Source: Clostridiales bacterium
Lineage (GTDB): Bacteria; Bacillota; Clostridia; Saccharofermentanales; Saccharofermentanaceae
Direction: 5' to 3'
NCBI GenBank assembly: GCA_017527865.1
Contig: JAFXPN010000014.1
Location: 1 to 64,000 of the forward strand
Length of the DNA: 64,000 nt
The translations under genes were made by a program, and so were the position numbers. The notes beneath the pieces were generated by a model that worked only from the letters and a program-made list of their open reading frames with translations, was not told the DNA's origin and did not search any database. Below are positions 51,218 through 60,480 of the stretch, piece by piece; position 1 is the stretch's first letter; every line of letters starts with the position of its first letter.

Positions 51218-52464
51218 TTCCCGTATGAGCTCCTGACAGAAGCGGCAGCTATCGAGATACTGCAGTCACTGTACGGTATCAGCATTGCCTGAAAGGCGTG
51301 ATACAGATCGGATTTTCCCGGCCACACGGTATCCTTGAGGTTATTGTTCTCATCGAGCTGATGGAACCAGGATCCGCAGGAATGATCTATCACTTTCTCA
51401 TCCAGATAACGCATGAACGACGAATAGTCATCCGAATAACGCTTATCCCCTGTTATCCTGTACAAGACCGATGACGTATTGACCGCTTCCGCTAAAGTCC
51501 AGTGCATGCGGTCGCGTACCACAGGCTTTCCCGTCCAGTCTGTCGTATATACTATCCCCTCCGCGCCGTCGGCGCACCATGCATCCGATACAGCACGGCC
51601 GTAAAGATTACAGGCCGCTTCGATATAGGACCTGTCAGCATCACATGACAGACACCATTGAGATATCAGCCTCGCCCATTCGATCCCGTGCCCCGGAGTG
51701 GCGCCGTACGGTTTGAACGGGTCGTCAGGCTTTTCGATGTTCTTATTAAGATCGGGGATCCAATCTGAAGTAAAATGCTCCGGGATCCTCCATTCATTAT
51801 CACGTGCCCATCCTATGACTCTGTTTATGATCCTGCCCGCGCGGACACGGTAAACATCTCCCGCGCCCTTTCCCTCTTTGGCATCAAGGCAGTCGGCCGC
51901 CGCGAGAAAAGCTTCGACCGTATGCATGTTCGCATTAAGCCCGCGGTAACTGTCGAGCACGGTAAATTCAGTGTTCCAGGTATCACAGGAAAGACCTTCC
52001 TCCTCATTCCAGAAGTACTTATCGTAGATCTTCAGCGCCTCCTTGAAGAGTTTTTCCCCACCGTCGATACCCGCAAGCCAGGCGGAAGAACCCGCCAGGA
52101 TAACAAAAGCATGAGCATAGCATTGTTTATCAGGAAGGATCTCATTATCCGATGTCAGTCCCGCGTACCATCCGCCGTTTCTGTCATCGTGAAGCTCACC
52201 GAGAAGGCCTTTGACTGCAGCGCATGCAAGTTCACGGCTTCCATCTTCACCCCTCATCGCGCCGATACTGTAAACATGCGCCATGCGGCAGGTTATCCAT
52301 GTCTCGCGCGGGCGTTCCGTCCACGGTGTCCCGTCATCTCCCAGGTAATAACTGCCGCCGCCCGGTGACGGAAACCTTCTTCCGAAGTTAAGAAGCGCCT
52401 TGGCATTATCATCGAGGAACTTCCTGTTCTCTTCCGTATCGAAAATGTATTTATCTGATATCAT
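51214..52464 (-). CDS. AGE family sugar epimerase/isomerase (probable mannose isomerase)
   Basis: 416 residues forming an (alpha/alpha)6 barrel. Conserved segments: RETWITCRMAHVYSIG, QCYAHAFVILAGSSAW, DSYRGLNANMHTVEAFLAA, and GHGIEWARLI with the His of the active site. The family includes N-acylglucosamine 2-epimerase, mannose isomerase and cellobiose epimerase; the sequence and the neighbouring beta-mannosidase favour mannose to fructose isomerisation. It overlaps the mannosidase end by 14 bases. No signal peptide, so the sugars are processed inside the cell. Confidence 0.88.
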   Translation of the reverse strand: MISDKYIFDTEENRKFLDDNAKALLNFGRRFPSPGGGSYYLGDDGTPWTERPRETWITCRMAHVYSIGAMRGEDGSRELACAAVKGLLGELHDDRNGGWYAGLTSDNEILPDKQCYAHAFVILAGSSAWLAGIDGGEKLFKEALKIYDKYFWNEEEGLSCDTWNTEFTVLDSYRGLNANMHTVEAFLAAADCLDAKEGKGAGDVYRVRAGRIINRVIGWARDNEWRIPEHFTSDWIPDLNKNIEKPDDPFKPYGATPGHGIEWARLISQWCLSCDADRSYIEAACNLYGRAVSDAWCADGAEGIVYTTDWTGKPVVRDRMHWTLAEAVNTSSVLYRITGDKRYSDDYSSFMRYLDEKVIDHSCGSWFHQLDENNNLKDTVWPGKSDLYHAFQAMLIPYSDCSISIAAASVRSSYGN

Positions 52465-54892
52465 ATATACTCCTTACTGAAAGACCTTCCGCTTTTCCTC
52501 TTAATATCCTTACACGCTTCGTGCCTCCGTTCATATCGAAGAAGTTGTCTGTCAACACCAGGTCGTCATTATCATTCCTGATCTCGACGCTTCCCGCATA
52601 ACCCCCGGCGCTTACGACGATCTCATCGCCTTCAGCCTCAACACGCAGCCCGGGATCCTTGAATCTGAAGTGCTTGGGCGGACAGAACAGTACGGTTCCT
52701 TCAGACACGATCTGCCCGTCCTCGATGTATTGGAAACTTACATAATCCTCATAAAGCTCAGCTTCAGGCAGTTCAACTGTATCCTGCCAGACAGAGGAAA
52801 CAGGCGGTATCTCAATATCCTGTGATCCTTCCCGCAGCACTTTGGAATCAGCGTCCCGAAGCTGCCATCTGACAACGCCGCGGCGTTCGGACAGCGTCTC
52901 ATTGGTGACATTGAGGCGGATCGCTTTACGTACTTCAAACGGCTCGGCATTGACGTTCAATGACTGTGTAAGCAGCCCTTCCTCCTCGCACGATATCATT
53001 ACGGGAGCAAAGAATCTCCTCGCATAATAATGAAGCGCCTTCCACCTTCCGTAATAATCGATCGAAGACCACGAGGCCACGGGCCAGCAATCGTTGAGCT
53101 GCCAGTACACTGCTCCCATGCATCTGCCGCGGTTCCTTCTCAAATGCTCAACGCCGTACTTTATCGCTCCGGCCTGAAGAAGCTGGGAAGCATATATAAG
53201 CGTATCGAGGCCGCTCGGATACAGGAACATCTGCTCCATATAGTTCATGATCTTGCCGTTTGCAGCGGCGTTCCGCTGATGCTTCTCCATGACATACGAG
53301 AACACATTGCGGTCCTCAGGAAGCGTGAATGATTCAACTGTCCTAAGGGACGGAAAAGACTGGAAACCGAACTCTGACAGGAATCTGAACAAGAACTTCC
53401 TGTACTCCGTAAACGGCTTATTGCCGTGCCACACATCCCAGTAATGAACATCTCCGCGGTCTGGTGAATTGGGCTCATCAAAACCGCCGCCGGATGAAGG
53501 AGATGCCTTCCAAAAAGGCCTGTCGGGATCCTCTTCAGCCATAATAGCAGGAAACAGTTCCTCATACATCCTTACATAATCTTCCCTGATGTCTTCAGTC
53601 GCTCCCCACTCGCCCTGACCTGCGAACAGCTCCATCTCATTATTACCGCACCACAGTCCGAGACTCGGATGATGACAAAGTCTTCGCACATTATCCCGTA
53701 TCTCCGCTGTTATATTCTCCCTGAACTCATCCGTCAGCCTGTAATTCGCACAGGCAAACATCAGGTCCTGCCACACGATAAGGCCCAGTTCATCACATGC
53801 ATCGTAAAGATCATCCGACGGGTATATACCTCCGCCCCACACTCTGATGCAATTGAAATTCGCCTCCCTGCACTGCCTCAGAAGTTCGAAAGTCCGCTCA
53901 CGGCTCATCCTCGTCAGCAGATTATCCTCGGGAATATAATCAGCTCCCATCGCGAAGATCCTGATCCCGTTGACCTTAAATGCAAATTCCGAACCGAACT
54001 CATCCTTTTCCGTGCTCAATTCAATCGTACGCAGTCCTATCCGCTTAGTACTGCAGTCACACACGTTTCCGCACTCATCGGTCAATTCGGTGATCACGGT
54101 ATACAACGGCTGTTCGCCGAACCCGTTCGGCCACCACAGCTTAGGGTCATCGATCACGATATCGCCCTCTGTCTTAAATGCGGCCGTCTTCCCGTCCGGG
54201 CCGATAACGGTAATCATCGTCCTGAATGTCTCATCACATGCCGTGTCAACGGCCGTCTCAACAATAAGCCTCACCCTGTTAAGACCCTCGTCAAACCGCT
54301 GACGTATATATACTTTGTCCAATACAGCTTTATCCGGCTTGAGCAATTCGATGCCGCGCCATATTCCGGCATCGGGAAGCCTGGGGCCCCAGTCCCACCC
54401 GAACATGAAATGAGCTTTGCGGATATGGGGAAACCCGAGCATCGCATCTTCTGTTCCGAGTATCGCCGGATCTTCTTCAAACTTCTTCCTGATATACTTT
54501 ACCGGAGAATGAAATATTATCCTTATCTCGTTGCCGCAGGGTCTTAACAGCTTACCGGCCTTTACATTCCAGGTACGGTGCATGTTATCAGCCTTAAGTA
54601 TCGCGGAATCATTAAGATACACATCAGCGACGGTATCAAGGCCGTGAAACCGTAAGACAGCTTCATCCGCGCCTTGCAGATCCCCGGGATCAACATCGAA
54701 TAAACCTGTATACTCGAAGTCGTTGTCCATGAGTTTAAGAGCGTTCATCTCATTATCACGGTAATACGGGTCATCTAATCTGCCGGCATTGAGAAGATCA
54801 CTGTATACAGATCCCGGAACACAGGCAGGATAATATTTATCCTCCCCTATTATCTTCATCTTCCAAGAAATGGTTGTATCGATCTTTAACAT
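52451..54892 (-). CDS. Beta-mannosidase (glycoside hydrolase family 2)
   Basis: About 813 residues; releases mannose from beta-mannosides. N-terminal GH2 sugar-binding sandwich (VLRFHGLDTVADVYLND), central immunoglobulin-like domain, TIM barrel with RVWGGGIYPSD, acid/base Glu in LWCGNNEME and nucleophile Glu in FLSEFGFQSFP, then YWQLNDCWPV and a C-terminal domain. Cytoplasmic: no signal peptide. GGGG ahead of the ATG at 54892; a GTG two codons earlier is an alternative. Operon with the isomerase, so mannan oligosaccharides are probably imported and fed to fructose. Confidence 0.94.
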   Translation of the reverse strand: MLKIDTTISWKMKIIGEDKYYPACVPGSVYSDLLNAGRLDDPYYRDNEMNALKLMDNDFEYTGLFDVDPGDLQGADEAVLRFHGLDTVADVYLNDSAILKADNMHRTWNVKAGKLLRPCGNEIRIIFHSPVKYIRKKFEEDPAILGTEDAMLGFPHIRKAHFMFGWDWGPRLPDAGIWRGIELLKPDKAVLDKVYIRQRFDEGLNRVRLIVETAVDTACDETFRTMITVIGPDGKTAAFKTEGDIVIDDPKLWWPNGFGEQPLYTVITELTDECGNVCDCSTKRIGLRTIELSTEKDEFGSEFAFKVNGIRIFAMGADYIPEDNLLTRMSRERTFELLRQCREANFNCIRVWGGGIYPSDDLYDACDELGLIVWQDLMFACANYRLTDEFRENITAEIRDNVRRLCHHPSLGLWCGNNEMELFAGQGEWGATEDIREDYVRMYEELFPAIMAEEDPDRPFWKASPSSGGGFDEPNSPDRGDVHYWDVWHGNKPFTEYRKFLFRFLSEFGFQSFPSLRTVESFTLPEDRNVFSYVMEKHQRNAAANGKIMNYMEQMFLYPSGLDTLIYASQLLQAGAIKYGVEHLRRNRGRCMGAVYWQLNDCWPVASWSSIDYYGRWKALHYYARRFFAPVMISCEEEGLLTQSLNVNAEPFEVRKAIRLNVTNETLSERRGVVRWQLRDADSKVLREGSQDIEIPPVSSVWQDTVELPEAELYEDYVSFQYIEDGQIVSEGTVLFCPPKHFRFKDPGLRVEAEGDEIVVSAGGYAGSVEIRNDNDDLVLTDNFFDMNGGTKRVRILRGKAEGLSVRSIYDIR

Positions 54893-54910
54893 AGGCACCC
54901 CGACAGGAGA

Positions 54911-54919
54911 ATTATATCA
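54911..54919 (-). promoter_or_regulatory. Extended -10 promoter of the beta-mannosidase operon
   Basis: TGATATAAT on the minus strand, between the rplT terminator and the start codon. No good -35 box, as is usual for extended -10 promoters. Confidence 0.6.
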
Positions 54920-54933
54920 TTCTTTTCGAGGGC

Positions 54934-54965
54934 AAAAAAAGAACTGCCCGCGCGGACAGTTCTTC
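54934..54965 (-). terminator. Terminator of the infC-rpmI-rplT operon
   Basis: Minus-strand stem AGAACTGTCCGC/GCGGGCAGTTCT (one wobble pair) and seven T. About 25 bases behind rplT. Confidence 0.92.
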
Positions 54966-54988
54966 TTGATTGCGATCTGTTACCGAGA

Positions 54989-55342
54989 TCAGAGAGCAGC
55001 CTTGGCCTTCTCTGTCAAAGCTGTGAAACCCTTAGGATCCGTGATAGCGATATCGGAAAGGACCTTACGGTCGAGCTCGATGCCGGCCTTCTTCAATCCG
55101 TCCATGAATCTGGAGTAAGACATACCGTTCAAACGGCAAGCAGCGTTGATACGTGTGATCCAGAGCTTTCTGAAATCCCTCTTCTTGTTTCTTCTGTCTC
55201 TGTATGCGTAATTGCCGGACTTAAGGACCTGCTGGTTAGCAACCTTGAAAAGCTTGCTCTTCTTGCCGAAATAACCCTTAGCCTGCTTTAATACCTTCTT
55301 ATGACGCGCTCTTGTGCGAATTCCTCTTTTAACTCTTGACAT
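54989..55342 (-). CDS. rplT: 50S ribosomal protein L20
   Basis: 117 residues, the exact family length. [36 protein letters not shown] (split here) and [20 protein letters not shown] are diagnostic. Binds 23S rRNA early in assembly. In Firmicutes L20 also binds its own mRNA leader and represses the operon; the leader at 56107-56236 fits this. Confidence 0.97.
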   Translation of the reverse strand: MSRVKRGIRTRARHKKVLKQAKGYFGKKSKLFKVANQQVLKSGNYAYRDRRNKKRDFRKLWITRINAACRLNGMSYSRFMDGLKKAGIELDRKVLSDIAITDPKGFTALTEKAKAAL

Positions 55343-55363
55343 ATGTAGATTCCTCCATTCCTA

Positions 55364-55561
55364 TCACATATAAGGGATCATCTTGCGGATGACTTTTCTG
55401 TTCTGCTCAGAAGCAAGAATGTTGTGGCGCAGGTGGCGCATTCTCTTCGTAGGTCTCTTGGAAAGGATGTGGCGGCGGAAAGCCTGTGCTCTCAAGACCT
55501 TACCGGTACCTGTGACCTTGAATCTCTTCTTGGATGAACTGTGTGTCTTCTGCTTAGGCAT
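55364..55561 (-). CDS. rpmI: 50S ribosomal protein L35
   Basis: 65 residues. [20 protein letters not shown] and KRMRHLRHN are the L35 signature. Lies 21 bases from rplT and 20 from infC; AGGAGG precedes the ATG. Confidence 0.97.
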   Translation of the reverse strand: MPKQKTHSSSKKRFKVTGTGKVLRAQAFRRHILSKRPTKRMRHLRHNILASEQNRKVIRKMIPYM

Positions 55562-55581
55562 TTAATATGTCCTCCTTCTTG

Positions 55582-56106
55582 TTACTTATTCTTCTTCGGT
55601 ACGACGAACATGACCATGTCACGTCCCTCGATCTTAGGCTGTTTGTCTATCTGACCGTATTCTTCGATACCCTCCATGAATTTCTCCATAACGGCGTATC
55701 CCTGCTGCTGGTATGCCATCTCACGGCCACGGTATCTGATCTTGATCTTGACTCTGTCTCCGTTCTTAAGAAACCTTATGACCATCTTCTGCTTTACTTC
55801 GATATCATGCGTATCTGTCGTAAGCTTCATGCCCACTTCCTTGAGCTCGGTCTCTTTCTGCTTCTTCTTGGCTTCCTTTTCCCTCTTGCTCTGCTCGAAC
55901 AGATACTTTCCGTAATCCATTATCCTGCAGACCGGGTTATCGGGATTAGCCGATATACAAACAAGGTCTAAGTCCGCGTCTTCAGCCTTCTTACGGGCTT
56001 CCTCTATCGGCACGACACCCACCATATTGCCTTCGGCATCGATGAGTCTCACCTTGCTGAACTTGATGTTGTCATTCACTATCTGATTTCCGTTTGCCTT
56101 TGCGAT
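55582..56106 (-). CDS. infC: Translation initiation factor IF-3 with AUC start
   Basis: About 174 residues; checks start codon pairing on the 30S subunit and keeps subunits apart. NDNIKFSKVRLID, MDYGKYLFEQ, KEVGMKLTTDTHDIEVK and PKIEGRDMVMFV are the IF-3 blocks. No ATG, GTG or usable TTG is placed correctly: GGAGGTG (56113-56119) is followed after six bases by ATC at 56106, in frame with AKANGNQIVNDN. infC of many bacteria starts with AUU/AUC and is repressed by its own product; an in-frame TTG at 56121 would overlap the ribosome binding site. Confidence 0.93.
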   Translation of the reverse strand: MAKANGNQIVNDNIKFSKVRLIDAEGNMVGVVPIEEARKKAEDADLDLVCISANPDNPVCRIMDYGKYLFEQSKREKEAKKKQKETELKEVGMKLTTDTHDIEVKQKMVIRFLKNGDRVKIKIRYRGREMAYQQQGYAVMEKFMEGIEEYGQIDKQPKIEGRDMVMFVVPKKNK

Positions 56107-56236
56107 GTGTAACACCTCCAATCATAAAAAAAGAACGGTCAAGCAAAATACCGTTCCACATCAAGACCTGAAGTCTTAAATTATGGACCTCTTCGCACGG
56201 GCTTGAGGTGAGAACCGGTGTTCTGCTTTATTCAAC
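56107..56236 (-). ncRNA. infC-rpmI-rplT leader RNA (L20-leader-like)
   Basis: About 130 bases of untranslated RNA from the promoter at 56243-56271 to infC. It holds internal complementary stretches (CACCTCAAGCCC and GAGGTCC; TAAGACTTCAGGTCTTGA) and ends in an attenuator hairpin just before the ribosome binding site. The layout matches the autoregulatory L20 leaders of Firmicutes; the fold was judged by eye. Confidence 0.7.
56126..56156 (-). terminator. Attenuator before infC
   Basis: Minus-strand stem GAACGGT/ACCGTTC with a ten-base loop and seven T, directly ahead of GGAGGTG. Confidence 0.85.
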
Positions 56237-56242
56237 CCGATA

Positions 56243-56271
56243 ATAATAATTATTATCGCGTGTTATGTCAA
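56243..56271 (-). promoter_or_regulatory. Promoter of infC-rpmI-rplT
   Basis: TTGACA (56271-56266), 17-base spacer, TATTAT (56248-56243). Confidence 0.8.
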
Positions 56272-56286
56272 GTGTTTTATCGATCT

Positions 56287-58140
56287 TTATTGGGCCGCCG
56301 TACGATATTGCCAAAGGTTGTACTTTTCAATGTACTCATCATCGTATTGGTCGACATAGCTGTAATCCTCTTCAAAATAGATAAACCATAACGGGAATAT
56401 ACGGTCTGAACGGGTATCGGCATACTCACGCAGTTTAAAATCCGTATAGTAGCTTTCCTGAGTTATCTCGGATTCCGATATGACGTACTTCGGGAATATG
56501 GCGTCATAAACGGACAGTGCGCCGTATTCATTTGTCGGGAATATATAGACCTTGGCATTGGGATAAAAATACCGGAGATAATCATAGGGATGGACATAAA
56601 GACCGTTATCTGAATGGATAGCGATAACGAACTCATCATCATATTCATTCCCGTGATATTCGGTCAAAGTATCAAGATGTTTAACGATGTAATTCATACT
56701 GCGGGTACCGTTGTTATAGGTGTTGGCCTTGTGGACAGTAAACAGCGATCCGAACCCCATAAACAGAAAAGCCAAAGATAAGATGACAAGTATGTCATTT
56801 CTCAAACAGATATTATGTCTTTTAATGATATCGGTTACGGCAAGAAGCATGCATACGGCCAATACTGGGATTATGATCATGCTGCGCTGAGGCAGAAGTT
56901 CTTTGCCGTAATAGAAATTAAAAGACTCGGCAACGCCCGGAAGCATAAACGAGAAATATGCCGTAACAACACACCACAGTGTTACCAGAAGATCATAGAC
57001 CTTAAATCTCATGAATATCGATCCGAGCATGTATACAAGGACAAACAGGCCGAATATTCCGAAGAACAGAGAATTGGTCTCTGTGAAGAAATGAATAAAA
57101 GCATCGAGATATTCTTTGTGCTTATCGGGATCGAATTCGCTGTACGTCATAAGGTAACGGTCTTCCCTGTTACTTATGATGGTACAGACAAAGAACAGTA
57201 CCGGAGAAACAGCAGTGATGATCATCGATAAGGCATAGTAAAGATCATGACCGGGTATCCCGGAACAAACAGATCTTCCCGTTAAGACCAATACCGCATG
57301 CAAAACTGCGATAACTATAAACAAGCTCATAAAAGCAAGAGCCGGCGTATACAGGAACGGCAGCATCGAGACGCAGGATGTAAGCAAAACAAACGTCCCA
57401 AGGCACGGTTTCCTGACGGCTCTCAGGAACAGAGCGATGATAATCATGACATAAGACACCGGTGTTATCGTCTGTTCAAAGATATAGTAGAACTCATCTA
57501 TATACGGACTGAACGATATCATAAACACGGGTAAGAGCGCATATTTCTCATCGATCCCCTTCGCAGCGAGGAATCTTCGAAGTTCGATAAACAGCATGAT
57601 CAGACCGGTTAGGAACGGGAGAGCAAAACCCAGATTAAGCGCAAAAAAGCTCCTGCCCAGAACAAGAGACGGGATAGCATTGATAAGATATTGCTTAACA
57701 GGATACTGAATGAACCCCTTACCCGTATAATTCCAATCAGTCTGATCGAACGCCTCAAGTCCGGCAACGGTCTCCTGTGTCGCTTCATAGCTCAGATCAG
57801 ACAGACCGTAATTCCCTATCTGTATGACAAAAAAAGCCAGGATCAGCAGGAATACAGCCATGATCAAATATCTTTTTCCTTTAATATCCGAGATCAGCTG
57901 ATAAACAGCGGTGAATAAAAAAGCCGCAGCAAATATGACGACGCCTGCCATCCAAACCCTTGAAGCGATCACTGAAGCCGCGCCTCCGAAGATATATGCC
58001 GCCAACTCAAGAAGGATCGTTACCGCTGCAAACACGGCAAGGATAACAAACCTTGAGGGCGTCAATTCCCCGAACAAAGCATCAACAAGCCTGTTTGATG
58101 CGGATTTTGAATAAACTGCTGATCCGGAATGATTTTTCAT
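56287..58140 (-). CDS. Large polytopic membrane protein (glycosyltransferase C-like fold)
   Basis: About 617 residues with 12-13 membrane helices, then an extracytoplasmic C-terminal domain (from about 490: DTLTEYHGNEYDDEFVIAIH, YLRYFYPNAKVYIFPTNEYG). The arrangement resembles GT-C membrane glycosyltransferases or wall-polymer membrane proteins of Firmicutes, but the acidic motif in the first outer loop (ETVAGLEAFDQTDW) is only suggestive. ATG at 58140; the longer frame starts at a TTG at 58149. Weak GGAAT before the ATG; TATATT five bases ahead of the ATG could make this start nearly leaderless. Function not assigned. Confidence 0.75.
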   Translation of the reverse strand: MKNHSGSAVYSKSASNRLVDALFGELTPSRFVILAVFAAVTILLELAAYIFGGAASVIASRVWMAGVVIFAAAFLFTAVYQLISDIKGKRYLIMAVFLLILAFFVIQIGNYGLSDLSYEATQETVAGLEAFDQTDWNYTGKGFIQYPVKQYLINAIPSLVLGRSFFALNLGFALPFLTGLIMLFIELRRFLAAKGIDEKYALLPVFMISFSPYIDEFYYIFEQTITPVSYVMIIIALFLRAVRKPCLGTFVLLTSCVSMLPFLYTPALAFMSLFIVIAVLHAVLVLTGRSVCSGIPGHDLYYALSMIITAVSPVLFFVCTIISNREDRYLMTYSEFDPDKHKEYLDAFIHFFTETNSLFFGIFGLFVLVYMLGSIFMRFKVYDLLVTLWCVVTAYFSFMLPGVAESFNFYYGKELLPQRSMIIIPVLAVCMLLAVTDIIKRHNICLRNDILVILSLAFLFMGFGSLFTVHKANTYNNGTRSMNYIVKHLDTLTEYHGNEYDDEFVIAIHSDNGLYVHPYDYLRYFYPNAKVYIFPTNEYGALSVYDAIFPKYVISESEITQESYYTDFKLREYADTRSDRIFPLWFIYFEEDYSYVDQYDDEYIEKYNLWQYRTAAQ

Positions 58141-58209
58141 ATATTCCAATATATCAGATTATCTATTTATGATAAAATCCTTTTCGAAAATCAGTGGAGG
58201 ATTATTATC

Positions 58210-59400
58210 ATGATCTCAACAAAGATAAAAGCAAAACTCGCTACCGGTTCTGCCATCAGAAAGATGTTCGAGGAAGGAAACAGACTTAAGAAACTCTACG
58301 GAGACGACAATGTCTTCGATTTTTCCATAGGCAATCCGGACCTCGAGCCTCCGAAGGAAGTCTCAGAGACTTTAAAAGAACTGGCAGACAACCCGACGCC
58401 CGGCATGCACGGATATATGAGCAATTCGGGATATGAATCGACAAGAGCTGCTATCGCAGCGCAAAGATCAGCACAATCCGGTCTTACTATAGACGCAGGC
58501 GCGGTCTGCATGACCGTCGGCGCAGCATCAGCCATGAACGATGTACTCCACTCCCTGCTGGATCCCGAGGACGAAGTCATCGTACTTGCGCCTTTCTTCA
58601 TGGAATACATTAACTATATCGAGAACCATAACGGCAAGGTAGTGATCGTCAGGACAGGTGATGACTTCATGCCCGACTTTGATGCCATCGCAGCAGCCAT
58701 TACGGCTAAGACTAAGGCGATAATCATCAACTCGCCCAACAACCCTTCAGGAGTCATCTACTCCGAAGATCAGCTTATGAAGCTTAATGATCTTCTGAAA
58801 GCACAGGATCACGTCATCCAGGTGATCTCCGACGAGCCTTATATCGATCTCGTTTACGACGGACTGACCGTACCTTCTGTCCTTAAGTACATAGACAATG
58901 TCGTTATCTGCTTCTCATGGAGCAAGTCACTTTCCCTGCCGGGCGAACGTATCGGCTACACACTCGTCTCACCTCGGAATGAGGACTACAAAGATCTTAC
59001 CGGAGCTATCGTTCTCAGCAACAGAATTCTCGGAAGCGTTAACGCTCCCGCGATCTGGCAGAGAGTCGTCGAGAAGGCTCTTAATGCCAAAGTAGATGTC
59101 GCGAACTACGAGCACAGAAGAAACCTTCTTTACAGCAATATAGTTGATGCAGGGTTCGAAGCGGTTAAGCCTTCCGGAGCGCTCTACATCTTTATGAAGA
59201 CACCCGCAGGTCTTACAGACAATGAGTTTGCTGATGTATGCGCGAAGTATAACCTGCTCCTCGTTCCGGGAAAGAACTTCATAGGAGAAGGATACTGCCG
59301 TCTCGCTTTCTGCGTATCTGAGAAGACCATCACGGGTTCTCGTCAGGCATTCTTCAAGATCGCCGAGGAGTTAAGCTTAGTCCACAAGGCTGAGCTTTGA
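58210..59400 (+). CDS. PLP-dependent aminotransferase (class I/II)
   Basis: About 396 residues of fold-type I. Visible: DFSIGNPDLEPP, MHGYMSNSGYESTRAAIA, TVGAASAMNDVL, NSPNNPSG, ISDEPYIDLVYDG with the PLP-binding Asp and Tyr, and SWSKSLSLPGERIGY with the Schiff-base Lys. Amino-donor specificity unknown; the family includes aspartate and aromatic enzymes. GGAGG precedes the ATG at 58210; the upstream part of the open frame is not used. Its TGA abuts the leuB TGA on the other strand (TGATCA), with no base between. Confidence 0.9.
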   Translation: MISTKIKAKLATGSAIRKMFEEGNRLKKLYGDDNVFDFSIGNPDLEPPKEVSETLKELADNPTPGMHGYMSNSGYESTRAAIAAQRSAQSGLTIDAGAVCMTVGAASAMNDVLHSLLDPEDEVIVLAPFFMEYINYIENHNGKVVIVRTGDDFMPDFDAIAAAITAKTKAIIINSPNNPSGVIYSEDQLMKLNDLLKAQDHVIQVISDEPYIDLVYDGLTVPSVLKYIDNVVICFSWSKSLSLPGERIGYTLVSPRNEDYKDLTGAIVLSNRILGSVNAPAIWQRVVEKALNAKVDVANYEHRRNLLYSNIVDAGFEAVKPSGALYIFMKTPAGLTDNEFADVCAKYNLLLVPGKNFIGEGYCRLAFCVSEKTITGSRQAFFKIAEELSLVHKAEL

Positions 59401-60480
59401 TCAGAGACGCTCGATAACCGCGCGGGTCATTTCTTCCGTACTGATATCCCCGCCTATATCTGAAGTCCTGAAGCCGTCTGCCAATGCACTGCGGACGGCT
59501 TTTTCTATGCGGTCGGAAGCCGCGGTCTCGCCCAAAGACCATCTCAAAAGCATAGATGCCGACAGGATCGTAGCAAGAGGATTAGCCTTCCCCGTACCCG
59601 CGATATCAGGAGCCGAACCGTGAACAGGCTCGTACATGCCGGGGGTTCCGGGAGCGCCGAGTGAAGCCGAAGGAAGCATCCCGATGGATCCCGTTATCAT
59701 TCCGGCCTCATCCGACAGGATATCGCCGAACATGTTGGACGTCACGATAACGTCAAATGTTGAAGGACGGTTGATAAGCTGCATCGAGCAGTTGTCTACA
59801 TACAGAAAATCAAGTGCCACATCAGGATATGAAGGAGCAAGCTCATTCGCGATCTTCCTCCACAGTCTCGAGGACTCCAGTACATTCGCCTTATCCACCA
59901 GAGTAAGTTTCTTACGTCTCGCCTGTGCATACCGGAATCCTTCCATGAGTATGCGTGTGATCTCCGCAGTTGAATATTCCTCAGTATCATAAGCCGTAAG
60001 GCCTTTGACCGTACCGTCCGGCAGGGATTCGGATGATTCGAATACTCCGTGCTTGCCGAAGTAGATGCCGCCCGTAAGCTCCCGCACTATCAGGATATCC
60101 ATTGACTCGACATTCTTTAAGGGGGATGCGGATGCCAGCTCCCTGAACATCAGCGCAGGCCTGAGATTCGAATAAAGCCCCAGACCCGCACGAAGCCCCA
60201 GCAAAGCCCGCTCAGGCCTTAACGAAGGGTCGACATTATCCCATTCAGGCCCGCCGACGGCGCCGAGCAAAACGGCATCCGAATTACGGCAAACATCAAG
60301 AGTTGAAGCCGGCAGCGGCTCACCGTATCTGTCTATCGCGCAGCCGCCCGCATCACATTCGGTAAACTCGAACGCGATGTCCTCAAGCGAACCCGCAGTC
60401 TTCAGAACGGCAACAGCAGAAGAAGTTACCTCGGGGCCTATGCCGTCTCCCGGTATCACTGCGATCTTATAAGTCTTCAT
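59401..60480 (-). CDS. leuB: 3-Isopropylmalate dehydrogenase
   Basis: 359 residues; oxidises 3-isopropylmalate in leucine synthesis. VIPGDGIGPEVT at the N-terminus, RPERALLGLRAGLGLYSNLR, RELTGGIYFG (substrate Tyr/Arg) and TSNMFGDILSDEAGMITGS with the metal-binding Asp are all present. GGATCGATA ahead of ATG. One-base overlap with leuD. Last gene of leuC-leuD-leuB. Confidence 0.96.
   Translation of the reverse strand: MKTYKIAVIPGDGIGPEVTSSAVAVLKTAGSLEDIAFEFTECDAGGCAIDRYGEPLPASTLDVCRNSDAVLLGAVGGPEWDNVDPSLRPERALLGLRAGLGLYSNLRPALMFRELASASPLKNVESMDILIVRELTGGIYFGKHGVFESSESLPDGTVKGLTAYDTEEYSTAEITRILMEGFRYAQARRKKLTLVDKANVLESSRLWRKIANELAPSYPDVALDFLYVDNCSMQLINRPSTFDVIVTSNMFGDILSDEAGMITGSIGMLPSASLGAPGTPGMYEPVHGSAPDIAGTGKANPLATILSASMLLRWSLGETAASDRIEKAVRSALADGFRTSDIGGDISTEEMTRAVIERL

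Noticed and set aside
53669..54547. 292-codon open frame on the plus strand, antisense to beta-mannosidase
   Set aside because: The minus-strand GH2 catalytic motifs are intact across it; the plus product is low in recognisable structure.
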